A stretch of 64,000 bases of DNA from Tanypteryx hageni. Lineage: Eukaryota; Arthropoda; Insecta; Odonata; Petaluridae. Location of the stretch: contig CM054117.1 of assembly GCA_028673005.1 (NCBI GenBank), forward strand, positions 3,534,001-3,598,000. The letters are read 5' to 3'. Under the pieces are notes generated by a model that ran no database searches, was not told the origin of the DNA, and was given only the letters and a program-made list of their open reading frames with translations. Of this stretch, positions 44,268 through 56,009 are shown one piece after another. A program made the position numbers and the translations under genes. The first letter of the stretch is position 1. Each line of letters begins with the position of its first letter.

Positions 44268-45029
44268 GCGGAAGTGAAGGATTTGGAAGGTCACCTTGGG
44301 ACGAAAAAAGGAGAGCGCATAAACAGAAACAGCTTCGGAAATTCCTTCCTTCCTTTTTGAGAATATCGATGGGAAAATTGAAGAAATGTTTAAAAAATAA
44401 TATTTAAAAAGTAAAGGAAAACCAAAGAAATGTTGATTGCATTTATTGTTCGTCAAATCGATTTAGCGATGGCGTGAAAGGACGGAATGTCGTTTCTCTT
44501 TGTGTCAATCCGGAAAATAGAGAGGGAAGAGAATCTTTTTCTATAGCTACCTCTTAATTAAATACGAGTATATCGTCCCAAGCTACCTTTAAACTGCCAT
44601 TACATGGAGTGAGCGAACGAATTAGACTCGTGCAATAACAATGAGAGAATAGGAGGAAGAGTGAGGGAGGGAGAATGAGAGAGGGAGAGAAAGGGAGGGA
44701 GGGAGAGAGAGGGAGGGAGAGAGAGGGAGGGAGGGAGAGAGAGGGAGGGAGAGAGAGGGAGGGAGAGAGGGAGAGGGAGGGAGGGATAGGGAGGGGTGGA
44801 GAGTAGGGTTGGCTGAAAAAAAAAGTATTTCTGATCTTAATGCACTAGTGTTGAAAAGGTGCAATTTAACCTCGCAAGGGGATTTTTTCCCTTGATATTG
44901 GACAATATGTAGATGTTCCACTGGGAAACTGAAGATTTCAATTTATATAAAACTTGAAAGAAATTCATTATTTTTTAATTTTATCATTTGAGCATCGCCC
45001 TACCATACGACGAATCCCAATCGTCCCCA
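44268..45029 (+). other. Probable 3' UTR and repeat tract
   Basis: AT-rich after the stop. An ATTAAA near 44558 could serve as a poly(A) signal, but no perfect AATAAA is close to the stop. A purine microsatellite fills 44630-44800. Confidence 0.35.
44630..44800. repeat. (GGGA)n/(GAGA)n microsatellite
   Basis: About 170 bp of GAGGGAGGGAGAGAGAGG-type repeat, purines only apart from a few bases. Confidence 0.95.
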
Positions 45030-46085
45030 TCACGAACCCATTCGACTCAGACTGAAGTCGGACAATATCTTCAGATGTCGCTGGGCAATGCACATAGTAC
45101 CAATTTCTCTACATTTTGAGGTTTTTGGTAGTGTGCAGCTCTTTGCTTGGTTAGATCTGAAGCAAGTCTTCGAAACAACCCAGAACTCACGATGTGGAGG
45201 TGGATGCAGGTCGAGTTTATGCCGTGCCCACAGGGGACTGCCCAAAGGCACGAATTGTCCCTTGTGCCCAAAATGAGACATAACTCGTCTCGAGGTGATT
45301 CTTGCTCTCACGAAACCATCTCTGGCCACTTTCCCATACACTGCTATCGATGTTTCATTCACTAGACGCACGGCTCTCTCCACCGCCTGTGTAATACACA
45401 CAGTGTGTATGGCATGGGAATCTTGGTATGGAAGTGTCCACGACGCCCTTAATCATGGAACAGATTCCCTCCACTGTGATGTTCTTCGTCAGGGGCGGTT
45501 CACTGATGGCACAATGTTGCCAGTCAGTCATTTGAACATAATCATTAGCGTCAAAATTCAGATCAGGAATTTTGTACCGCCGCAGCTGGGTACCGTTACT
45601 GACACTTTCCTTGCTCGGAGAATTCGCCGCGGAGCAAGTTTTCGTATGTGCAGACGGTGATCTGTGAGCATTGCGAGGAGTGTGGCCTCTGGATGAGCGA
45701 AGTAGGCGTTTTTCTTGAGAGTTTTGTCCACAACGTCTCTGAGATCTTCTGGAAGTTGTCGGGTTAAGTTGATTAGGGTCCAAAGGTGACGGGCACGCTC
45801 GTGGCACAATGGGTTTCCCTTGATCTTGAACCACATGACAGCATACACTCTTATTATGAAGGTAACTAGAATGCAAAGATTATCATATGGGTCAGAATTA
45901 ACGACATAAAGTCGTAAGACTCTGTTCGCTGCAGTTAACCATCGAAAGTGCGATAATTTTCTCGGATTATTTTCTGGTAAGTCAGGTGGGCAATGGCCCG
46001 AAGCAACTGCTCTGCAAATGCGCAGCAAACATCTTTGGTCTGTACTAAGGTTGCTGTTCACTATTACAGGCAATTCCACTTCCAT
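45030..46085 (-). pseudogene. Pseudogene of an arthropod family of unknown function
   Basis: Minus-strand frame from 46085. It starts with HFRWLTAANRVLRLYVV, then an LVTFIIRVYAVMWFKIKGN stretch, VDKTLKKNAYFAHPEATLLA and IRKLAPRRILRARK. After a one-base shift near 45565 come IPDLNFDANDYVQMTDW and ISEPPLTKNIT. I recall similar repetitive, uncharacterised proteins in insect genomes that carry a PCHTQAVER-like signature followed by RDGFIRA and SR; that is memory, not a search. Here a 16-bp insertion at 45390-45405 splits the signature (PCHT then QAVERAVRLV in another frame). The trace continues through ARDGFVRARITSRRVMSHFG. It is clearly decayed. It could be a captured host gene copy or part of an unknown element. 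Confidence 0.55.
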
Positions 46086-46126
46086 TCTTTGGAAAGTAAC
46101 AATAGGTAACAGCTAATAGCGGTAAT

Positions 46127-48327
46127 AGCGTCTCTAGTCCCTCTTCTTCTTCTGAAACCAAACCGATTATCTTGCAGCTCCTTTTCTATTTTACCTTCAA
46201 TTCTTTTGGTTATTATTCTGGATAAACTTTAGCTGTATGAGAAATTAAACTAATAGTTCTGTAATCCTTACAACTTTTTGCATTGTTCTTTTTCTCCAGT
46301 GGTACCATCACAACATCTAAAAAATCTTCAGGCCATATGCCAGTATCCTATACTTGGTTAAAGAATTTTGTGAGTTGCTTAACTGCTTTAGATCCCAAAA
46401 CCCTGAGAACGTCCACGGGTATATCATCACTCCCAACTGCCTTCCTTATTTTCATGTCATCAATTGCTTTTTTAACTTCAGACTCGAGAATACTTGGTCC
46501 TAGCTGATCTTTTTCCACATCCTCTTTTTCATTTAATTCAATATTTCTTGGCTTTCCTTCTTTGTCATACAGAACCTCAATGTATTCTTTCCAGACATTC
46601 TTTACATTGTCTGACTCCGATACTATTTTACCACTTTTGTTCATGATTCCTTTACGTCCTATCTTTCTTGCTTTTTCCTTGAATAGTTCCCTTGCTTTGC
46701 TATACATGAGGTCTGTTCTACAAATTCTTTCATATTCGACAATCTCCTCGCATTTCTCATTTATCCACTGTTCTCTGGCTTTATCTGTTTCCCTTCTTAA
46801 AGCATTATTTAACTCCTTGTACTTTCTTTGGCCTTCTTCAGTGTTCATGTTCTTCCACTTTCTCCGCTCCTCCATTTTTTGCAGCATGGCTGCTGTGATC
46901 CAGGGTTTTTTGTTTCTTTCACCCGTTATCTTTCCTACCTTCTTTTCCATTACATCTTTAATGTTGCTATGGATGTATCTCCACTCCTCATCTACACTCT
47001 TCCTATTTTCTTCAGCTCTCTCCCCCAACCTTTCCTCCAGCTCAGTCATGATAGCCTCCTTGTTCTTAAGGAGTTCCTCTAAGTTCCATTTCTTGTTTAC
47101 TCTTATGTTTCTCCTAACGCCCTTCAGTCTACATTGTATATTTGCCACCAAAAGGTTGTGGTCAGAATCGATATCTGCCCCTGGTAGTGTTTTCACATTT
47201 TTAATGCTATTTCTAAATCTTTCATTGACTAGTATGTAATATATCAGGTATCGTCTCTGGTCTCCTGGGCTTCTCCATGTGTAAAGTCTCCGCTGGTGAT
47301 GCTTAAACCATGTATTAGTTACAATCAATCTATTTCTGTAGCAGAATTTCACAAGTTTCTCCTCTCTTTCATTTCTCCTCCCTAGTCCATATTTTCCCAC
47401 TATGTTATCTTCCTGTCCCTCTCCGACTACACTGTTTTAGCCTTCCATTGCTATGGTGGTGATCCTTCCTTTACCCTGCTCCTCCAATATCTCCATAATC
47501 TGTTCATACATTTCATCTACTTCGTCGTCGCCAGCATTAGTCGTTGGCATATACACTTGAATTATAAGCATTTCCACTGGCTCCATCTGAAGTTTTACGG
47601 CTATTAATCTATCATTAACTGTCACTACCTTGCTAGTTCTTTCAGCTATCTCTTTTCTCATTATAATCCCCACTCCCCATTCTTTTTTCTCCCCTCCCGA
47701 GTAAATAATCTTAAATTCGTCTGAATTTATCTCGCCTTCTCCTTCCCATCGAAATTTACTAAGACCTACTATACCTACATTATTCCTTCTCATTTCCCTT
47801 TTTAAGTTCTCTAGTTTACACCCTGAATCCATAGTCCTAACATTCCTTGTGCCTATTCTTAATTTCTCACTACTTGCTTTCTTCTTATTAATGTTACATT
47901 TCCTTTGCGCATCTCCTAGGGTAGTCCCCACCCGGAGATCCGATTGGGGGACTATTTTACCTCCGGAATATTTTACCCCAGAAAGATCCATAGAGGTATT
48001 TGCACCTTTTCAGCCTATGATGGGAAATATAATGAGGTAGTTTCCCCTTGCTTTCCTCATCGCAGTTTCACAAGAGTGATTACCCATCTGTAGCTGTTTA
48101 GATCCACATGATCACCACCTACAGAGGTACTGTGCAAGCTGCTGCCCTTGCACAGGGCTATGTAAAACCCCCAAGACTGCTTCTAAGTCTAACTCTTTCC
48201 TTCAGACCTTTCCGGCTTGGATGGTCCTACCAGGAGAATTATCTCCCGCCGGCATAGCTCTTTGGTTCGTAAGAGTACACAAACCCTCCCACCTCTGTAA
48301 GGTTATGCAGTCCTTAGGGAGGGTTAA
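46127..48327 (-). pseudogene. RTE-like LINE, copy 2, inverted (3'-truncated, dead)
   Basis: Near-exact inverse of 41374-43555. The long frame 46348-47400 covers the second half of the endonuclease (IDSDHNLLVANIQC) and the start of the reverse transcriptase. 47437-47991 covers the N-terminus, including a YSGGEKKEWGVGIIM segment that is deleted in copy 1. The stop at the MEG-stop-NSVVGEG position is TAA here and TGA in copy 1. The stop after KFFNQV is TAG in both. The trace continues in broken frames to about 46135 (FGFRRRRGTRDAI). Its outer end, CCTTAGGGAGGGTT at 48327, corresponds to the outer end of copy 1. Confidence 0.9.
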
Positions 48328-48389
48328 ATTAGATAAGAATTCGATAAAAGAACACCTGTCTATAAGAAAACTGAGTTTTTAATTTTTGA

Positions 48390-48450
48390 GAGCAGAATTC
48401 AAATACCAACCAAATTATCGTAAATATCTGCTTTTAATCTGAAAAAAGAA
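48390..48450. repeat. Dispersed repeat Y, copy 3
   Basis: GCAGAATTCAAATACCAACCAAATTATCGTAAATATCTGCTTTTAATC, immediately outside LINE copy 2. Confidence 0.7.
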
Positions 48451-49084
48451 GTCCGAGAAGAAATAAAACACAGATACCGGAGGCTGTCTGAAAATAATTT
48501 AAAATAGTAATATATCATCATACTTTATCTTTCGTTTATAGTACTTCCTTGTAAACAATAATTGTTGATTTTCCTCCAGGTGCCAGGACGGATATGTTAC
48601 GTGGGCTAAAATCTAAAATAAAAATCTAACCTGGATTTGGCTTTGGCACAAATGTAACACTCAAAAGGACTCTGGGGGTTACTACTTTTTAAAAAACTCC
48701 AAAATGGTGAACCATACAATCAAACTTAACTGCAATTAATTAAGTTGCAATATATTACACTTGACGTTGCTACGATAATAATTTCGATGCTTCGTAAAAA
48801 GCGCGAAGCGAATAACGTAATTATTTCGTCTATTTGAGGGTTTAATAGACGCTAATTTAATCGGAGGCGACAATGCGGGATGCCTTGGCAAAATATCGAA
48901 AATAAATGCGTATTTCTGTTAAATTCCTCCGTATAACATCTAGACATTGCAAGAATAAGATATTGTATAGTTTCATCCGTCAAATAAAGCAAAAATGGCG
49001 AAAATTGGTAGATATTTACGTATTTTGATGAATGAAAAAAATCTTGCACTTTGAAAAATCTAAAATCCCGTGTAAACTTATGGG

Positions 49085-49165
49085 AAAATATAATTGTCTC
49101 CCGGAGTCGAATCCGGGACTTTTTCCGGGATGTACTTTCCTAGGGACCACCGCATGGGGATTTAG
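49085..49165 (-). repeat. tRNA-like relic
   Basis: The minus strand has CCCGGATTCGACTCCGGG, a box B with a self-complementary arm, preceded by AAGTACATCCCGG. The T-loop is one base short and no D-arm is evident. Probably a SINE fragment. Confidence 0.35.
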
Positions 49166-49564
49166 CGGTTGTGAAAATTTCAGCTCGTTAGGCTTTGTAG
49201 ATCCGAAGATATTAAGCGTGAAATATTTGAAGGAAACGGCAGACTCCCAGCCAGCCAGACAGACAGACAGGGTGAGTTTTATATAGATATAGAATAGACT
49301 AGGAAGATGCCTGTTGAAATTCAACTGGAAAGTTTTTTGTGAAATAAAAAATGAACATAAATATATCTTGACTTTCTTTGGATGGCAAGAAAACAAACAT
49401 TCGTTCTTTTAGGAGTTCGTTGTTTCAAGTTTTGAACTCCTACGATGATTCTAAGAACCTAATTTTAATATGCGAATGATTAATGTTCTACATTCAAATG
49501 TACTTTTTCTCGTAAATAACGCAACGAATGTTGTTTACATTGGTTGTTATGAAAATAATTTCTC

Positions 49565-49855
49565 TCTACTCAGTCTCGTATTAATTGTAAGAGCATTCAA
49601 AGCACGCTTTCACCGGTAAAGATTGAAATAAGAATAGGATTTCGAGGTTAAACAATATAATTGGTTGGCAAGGCAACATCCCAATTAAATGCCAAGATTT
49701 CCACAAAATATGTGAATTAAACGTTTAACATGAGAAATTTTTAAATGTACGCGGAAGAAGATGAACAGAATAAGAAACTTCATAGTTTATTTTTTTAAAT
49801 GGGCTAGATCCGAAGATCAAAGGTTAATTATTTCTAATTTTGATCTCAAAATCTA
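49565..49855. repeat. Dispersed repeat, inverse of 8935-9205
   Basis: GTAAGAGCATTCAAAGCACGC...GATGAACAGAATAAGAAACTTC...GGGCTAGATCCGAAGATCA, the inverse of the copy beside the satellite array. Confidence 0.75.
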
Positions 49856-49917
49856 TAAATCAAGTAGCTATATTATTATAATATCATGATAAATAGCTGT
49901 TTCTTACATATATAGGA

Positions 49918-51607
49918 TACTAGTAGAAGGCGCTTGCATACTGCAAGCATTTCATCTCAACATAAAAAAACATTCATTATTCATCTTTCATCATTACACA
50001 TATATTTTTAATTCTAAATATTTCACCTCAGCAGCGATTTTCGTTTTTCCCACATGTAAAAATAATATTTTAAAACAATCCCCAAATGTTGCAATTTTAA
50101 AAATTTTACACTTTCTCCATTATGGGGTACTAATGCTACACATTTTAGCCAAATTTTTAAGTTGTAGCACTTCTAGAAGTAAAATAATATTTTTCTAATT
50201 GTTTAAATTTAAATAATTTTTAACGGCCGCCGCAATTCATATATGGTAAAATTGAAATGTTTATTTGTGCAAATTTACTACTCTGTAAATAATTTGAAAA
50301 TTTCAGCTTCCTAGATCATACCTACACAGTTATCTATTTGTTTAAATTTTAAGAATTTTTAACTGCCAAACCAATTAAAATATCAAAATTTGTATAATCA
50401 TTATTTCGATTTTTAAGGATTTCTACTTATGAAAAAAATTTCAACTCCGGGGCACACTCGGAAATGCATAAACCTTGAAAATTTGTTTAAACAATTGCAA
50501 ATTTTTAGCGGCCGCATTGTTGCAATTTTTCAAGATTTTCGTTTTTTCTAGTCGGTTTTGCACAAAATCCTACCTATGAAAAAAATTTCGAATCTCCAGC
50601 TTATATGGAAGTGCCTAAACATTAGTATCCTCCTGTTATATCATTATATATCGACGACTCTTGCAGAGGAGGAAATAACAGGAGGATACTAATGTCCAGC
50701 CCAAACTACAAGAGCTAGAGAGCTCAAAGTTTCAGTTTTTGTAGATATGATAGAGAAACCTACAGATAAAATGAGACTTCTTACCTAAGTGACCTTGAGT
50801 TCGACTCCAGAAATTCCGAAAGTTGCGTTTTTTCCCATAAGAAAAGCATTGCGCCATTTTTGTAAATTAATTATGGGCACTTACCGGTAAACTAGAAAAA
50901 TTAAATTATCAGTGTTGCTAGATGGCCGCAATATCTATTAGGAATTATTGTTACTTTTGCTTACAGTGTCTTGGGTTCGACTCCAGAGACCCCGGAATAT
51001 CTCCCATAAGTTAGCATGGGAAAACGTAATCTAGTGTGTAGACCAATCTAATAAGTTTAGGAAGCTGAAATTTTGCGAGATTAAAGAACTTTTCTCATAA
51101 CCAACTATAAAAATGGAAAATTTTAAAATTGTTAATTTTTAGGGGTTGTTTTAACCCCATTTGAACATTAAAGTTTAATAATTTTTTAGGTTCTACGGGA
51201 TGAGCTAGGAAGCTGCAATTTTCAAATTATTTACAGAACAGTGCATTTGCACAAATAAACATTTCAATCTCTCCATATATATATTGCGGCAACCGTTAAA
51301 AATGTTTAAATTTTAAACAATTAGAAAAATATTATTTTACTTCTAGAAGTGCTACAACTTTAAAATTTGGCTCAAATGTGTAGCATTAGTATCCCATAAT
51401 GGAGAAAATGTAAAATGTTTAAAATTGCAACATTTGTGGATTGTTTTAAACTATTATTTTTACATGTAGGAAAAACGAAAATCGCTGCAAAGGTGAAATC
51501 TTTAGAATTAATAGAATAATTTTAATGGTGAAATATCTGTCTGAAAAATTAATGTTTTTTCAAGGTGAGATGAAATGCTTGCAGCATGCAAGCACCTTCT
51601 ACTAGTA
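49918..51607. mobile_element. Element X: long inverted repeat element, about 1.69 kb
   Basis: 49918-50325 and 51200-51607 are inverse arms of about 410 bp. The tips read ACTAGTAGAAGGCGCTTGCA and TGCAAGCACCTTCTACTAGT. Each tip also contains its own small hairpin (GCTTGCATACTGCAAGC on the left, GCTTGCAGCATGCAAGC on the right). The interior has no protein-coding frame. A half copy lies at 7975-8690 and a tip-like sequence at 55955-55978. Target duplication not certain. Confidence 0.75.
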
Positions 51608-54598
51608 TGTTATATCCTCCTCCTTCCTATTGTGATCTCTTATTGTCCTCGGAAAGAACGAGCCTAGATAACGCTCCGTCCTACAATCGATCTCACGTAT
51701 TTTATCGTCTCGATCATTTCTACCTATATACGTCGGTGCCACAATTATTCCCACTACCTCCTCTTTTAGACATTCTGACCTATATTTCTCTAGAAGTTTC
51801 AACCTTGAGTGCAATCTACGATCCTCCAGTGATACCCAGTTCAAATCGCTCAATAAAGAGGTGACGCTTTCCTTATGTTCGTACTTTTGTTTTACAAATC
51901 TGGCTGCTCTGCGCTGTACTCTTTCTAGTTGAATTATGTGTCCCTTCTCGTACGGATCCCATATGCTCGCTGCGTATTCTACTTGTGGTCTTACCAGTGA
52001 TAAGTAGCATGTTTCGCGTACTTTCTCTGTAGTGTTCCGTACTATTCTACCTATGAATGCCAGTTTCTTGTTGGCCGCGCCTATAACTCGACGAATGTGC
52101 ATGTCCCACGAAAGATCTCGACAAATGGTTACTCCTAAATATTTTACATACTCAGCTTGTCGAATACTCGTTTCATCTATTTTATATTCGAAACCTATAT
52201 CTTTGTTCTTACTTTTCCAGAACGTGACTGCGGCACATTTAGTATAATTAATTTCGATTTGCCATTCCTAGCACCACGCTGAAATGGCTCTTAAGTCTTC
52301 ACGCAGAGACTGATGGTCCTCCTGATTTTTTATTTCTTTATATAGAACGGTGTCATCGGCGAAAAGCCTAATTTTACTACGAACAACCAAGCACATATCA
52401 TTTACATAGATTAAGAAGAGCAGAGGGCCCAATACACTTCCCTGAGGAACACCCGAAGCAACTTTAACGGGGGACGAGTATTTCCCATCGATGACAACTA
52501 TCTGTTCCCTATTCGAGGGGAAGTCTCTCACCCAACCGACAACTTTCGAATTGATACCACATTGTCCTAACTTCGCAATTCATTTCCTATGAGATACTTT
52601 ATCGAACGCCTTTCTTAAATCAATGAATATGGCATTGACCTGAGTATTTTTCTCTCCGCATCGCAACAAATCGTCCACGAACAGGCCGAGCTGCGTTTCG
52701 CATGATCTACCTCTCCGGAATCCGTGTTGGCATCCGCTAAGCAATGAATGACTATCTAAATAGCGCATTACAGAGCTAAAGACTATGTGATCAAGTATCT
52801 TGCACGATAATGAAGTTAAGGATATCGGCCTATAATTTTCGGGGTTCTCTCTGTCGCCACTCTTATGGATGGGCGTAACATGTGCCACCTTCCAATCTTT
52901 AGGAACTACTCCTTCTCTAATGGATTTCTCGAATATAATTTTCAAATACGGCGCGATTTCAGCAGCTAATTCTTTCATTACACGCGCGGGAATTTCCTCC
53001 GGTCCAGGAGATTTATTTGGCTTAATTGAATGAAGTTGGAGCGCGATGCCATTTTCCGAAAATACCAAATCTTCCATCGAATCGCCCTGACGCATAGGAA
53101 TGAGGGTTTCACATTCATCGTCATCACGAGTAAAAGCTTTCTGAAAGTGATGATTTAATAGGTTTGCTTTATCCATACTATCGTGAACTACGTTTCCCGT
53201 TTCCGACCGCAGTGACGCAATAGTGGGGCCCCTACCTTGAACTTCCCTGACGTAAGACCAAAATGCTTTTGGGTTCTCTTTCAAGTTTTCCTGTAAAACC
53301 TTCTTTTTATAATTGTTAAACGCATTACGCATTGCTACTCTGGCTATGGAGCGCGCCTCCTTGTATTGATGCCTTATTATTGCAATCTGTTCGACCGTAG
53401 CTGTTGAGGATGTGTTATTTACGCGAGAGTGGAGTTTTCTTTGACGTCGGAGAGCGCGTCTTACTTCCTGATTGTACCATCTAGGTTCTGCACTATCACG
53501 CTTCAGTTTGCTCGGAATAAATTTATCTGTACACTCTCGCATCATATCTCTGAACATGCACCAGGATTCCTCCGCGTCTGCACTATCGGTTAAATTGCTG
53601 AAATTAGTATATTTATTTCGCAGAAAAGACCTAAATCTTGTGAAATCGGCTTTGGCGAATACATAAAGTTTTCTTTTGGCCTTAACCTGTTTCTCAATAA
53701 TTAACTGAAATTCCACGTACACTGCCTTGTGATCGCTTATTCCCTCAGCATCAGATACTCTATTCATACGCTCAGGAAGATTAGTAACAAATAAATCTAA
53801 TATATTATTAAATCTCGTGGGAAATCTCACTAATTGATACAATGAGTGCTTACCGAAAGTTTCTAGTAACGCCTCACACGATTCACGCTCTCTACCTCCG
53901 GGATAAAAGCAATGATGGCTCCAATCAATTGACGGAAGATTGAAATCGCCCCCGATTATAATGGCTTTATCTTTATTAGACGAATTTAGCGTCGCCACTT
54001 GTTTCTCCAGAGAATGAATAGTTTCCACGCTCGCATTTTGGGGTCTATAAAAAGCGCATATATTTATAGTTTTTGAGTCGCTTCCTTTCACACGACACCA
54101 AACACTTTCGACTTCGTCGTCGTTAATCTGTATTGGGTAACTTTCGTATTTATTGCTAACTGCTATAAAGACTCCACCTCCCGACCGGATACATCGATCT
54201 TTTCTGAAGACGCTATAGTCACGAGGAAAGATCTCCTGACTGGCTATGTCTGCCGTAAGCCAACTTTCAGTGCCTATAACTACATCAGCACGCAGACTAC
54301 GAATAAGATGTTCAAATTCGGCCTCCTTCCTGCAAATGCTGCGACAATAAACCGTAATGATTTTTAATTTCTCGCTATGACTACGTAACGATTCCTCGCG
54401 CTCTACTGAGCTATTATTACTGTTATTATTATTAAGATTATAATTATTATTATTTACTGCCTCCTTATCCTTCCTACTATGTCGACTATTTCTACGCTTG
54501 GAATGTATTCTACTGTTACTTAACGTCGGGTTTATAGCGCTATTAAGGTCGCACGCATTATCTACGGAATTGTTGCATGGAAAATCGTTTATCCCCAT
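51602..54598 (-). pseudogene. CR1/Jockey-type LINE polyprotein with two in-frame stops
   Basis: One continuous frame of 999 codons from ATG 54598, interrupted only by TGA at 52582-52580 and TAG at 52270-52268. The N-terminus has an Asn-rich stretch (residues about 50-65). The endonuclease runs from about residue 80 to 305 (IGTESWL, IIGGDFNLPSIDW, GISDHKAVYVEF). The reverse transcriptase starts near 510 (IKPNKSPGPEEIP, WKVAHVTPIHKSGD, ENYRPISLTSLSCKILD, GFRRGRSCETQL, IFIDLRKAFDKVSH). After the first stop it continues VPQGSVLGPLLFLIYVNDM and IRLFADDTVLY, the catalytic motif. After the second stop comes the C-terminal RPQVEYAASIWDPY and VQRRAARFV. Only two nonsense changes separate it from an open frame, so it is young. 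Confidence 0.92.
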
Positions 54599-54745
54599 GC
54601 CTTCGATAATTCTGTTACCGCACGGATTTCTTACATTTTCCCCTATTGAGCCCTCAATTAATCCCGTACCGGTAAGCTGCCTACATCCTAACCTACCATC
54701 TAATCTACTAACCGTGGCATATATATCATATAAAACCTAAGGTAC
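51608..54745 (-). mobile_element. Near-full-length non-LTR retrotransposon
   Basis: Whole LINE around the polyprotein above. The 3' side ends within GGAGGAGGATATAACATACTAGTAG, directly against the tip of element X. The ORF stop falls at that junction and there is no poly(A). The 5' side runs about 140 bp beyond the ATG. Exact ends are uncertain. Confidence 0.7.
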
Positions 54746-56009
54746 TTTCAGAAGTGTTGCAGAGCTTAAATATGGCATAAATATAGGTCATTAGTTACAA
54801 CTTCTGGAAAAAACCCGAAATTTAAAAAAAGTTATATTTAAGGGGTGTTTTTGACCCCAATGTCCAATTTTTAAAATCCATAAGGAAAGCATTGAAAACT
54901 GTGCAGGGCTATATAAAATTGCTTTTTTAAATTATTTAAATTAAGACACAAGATCGGGATATGCATCATGCTGTAGAATAAATAATGAAGTTCATTTTTC
55001 TTGACAGAATTCAAATCCATGCTGAATTTGCGTAAAAATTTGATTTTAATTATAAAATTATGAAATTTTTCTCGGTGTTCAACAAAGAAAAATATAAACT
55101 ACCATAGCAACGACTCTAATGCCTTTCAATGGGGATTGATTTATCCATACTTTAAGGGCGTTGATTTAATGCTTGGACTGGATACGAAAAAAAGTCACGG
55201 ATGATGTCGCCACAATCCTAACACAAGAAATATCCTAATTTTTACATACATTTCAGCGTTGATATAAAGGCTATTTTCTTCATGATGATTATAGCTATTG
55301 CTGAAACAGAGCAATCAAAGGCATGAAACCGAAAATTTGAAAACTTGGACGCGAGCCGATTGCCAGAGAATTTAGAAGTTCCAATGGATACCCTAATTTT
55401 GCGGAAAATTTAAATTATTGTCTTATTTATATATTAATACGTCATTGATTTTAAACTACGACGTAAACTTATGATGACGTCATTATACTAACGCACTAAA
55501 TTTAGTAAAACGAGAAAAGTATTTTAATGTTGTTACGTATTTTTAACTCTTTTCATTTATTAAATATAACGTGGTCCTGCCTATTTTTCGATGTTTTTAT
55601 CCAATTACGTACCAAAGGCACGGATGATGTTGCCATAATCTTAACACGAAACATCAAAATTTTTCCATAATTTTCGTGTATAGTGTATTGTCTTAATGAT
55701 AATTATTCTTATTGCTCATGCAGAGCGAACTGAGTCACGAAACTGTATATACGAAATCTTGGACACGGGGTGATTGCCAGAGAATTTGTAAATTACGGAT
55801 AGTTGACTTAATTTCGCGGAAAATTATAAATATTCTCCTAAAATTCATGAAATTTATTGTCCAATTCATATATGCTCCACATGGCTGAAGTGCTGTTGCC
55901 CTGGAGATCACGTTGGTAAATTGACGAGTTGAGATCTTGGTGTAAAATGATTTTTTAAGCGCTTGCAATATGCAAGCACCGACAACTCACACATATATAT
56001 ATATATAAA
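54746..56009. other. Non-coding sequence related to element X
   Basis: GGGGTGTTTTTGACCCC at 54842 resembles GGGGTTGTTTTAACCCC in element X, and a tip-like hairpin GCGCTTGCAATATGCAAGCACC lies at 55958-55979. Repeat Y copy 4 is at 55005-55060. A short (TA)n run is at 55995-56009. I infer that the LINE separates parts of X-family elements. No host gene seen. Confidence 0.4.
55005..55060. repeat. Dispersed repeat Y, copy 4
   Basis: ACAGAATTCAAATCCATGCTGAATTTGCGTAAAAATTTG. Confidence 0.6.

Larger units (their letters stand above)
48328..49564. other. Non-coding sequence with small repeats
   Basis: Holds repeat Y copy 3 (48390-48450), a tRNA-like relic (49085-49165) and a short (CAGA)n run at 49250-49272. 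No exon recognised. Confidence 0.4.

Noticed and set aside
44207..44407. 66-codon frame over exon 3 (SNGGYSRGVEDGSRR...)
   Set aside because: Open by chance. It would require a different phase from exon 2.
50790..51000. GTTCGACTCC box B-like motifs as tRNA genes
   Set aside because: Only the box B decamer matches. There are no box A and no arms, and the motifs lie inside element X.
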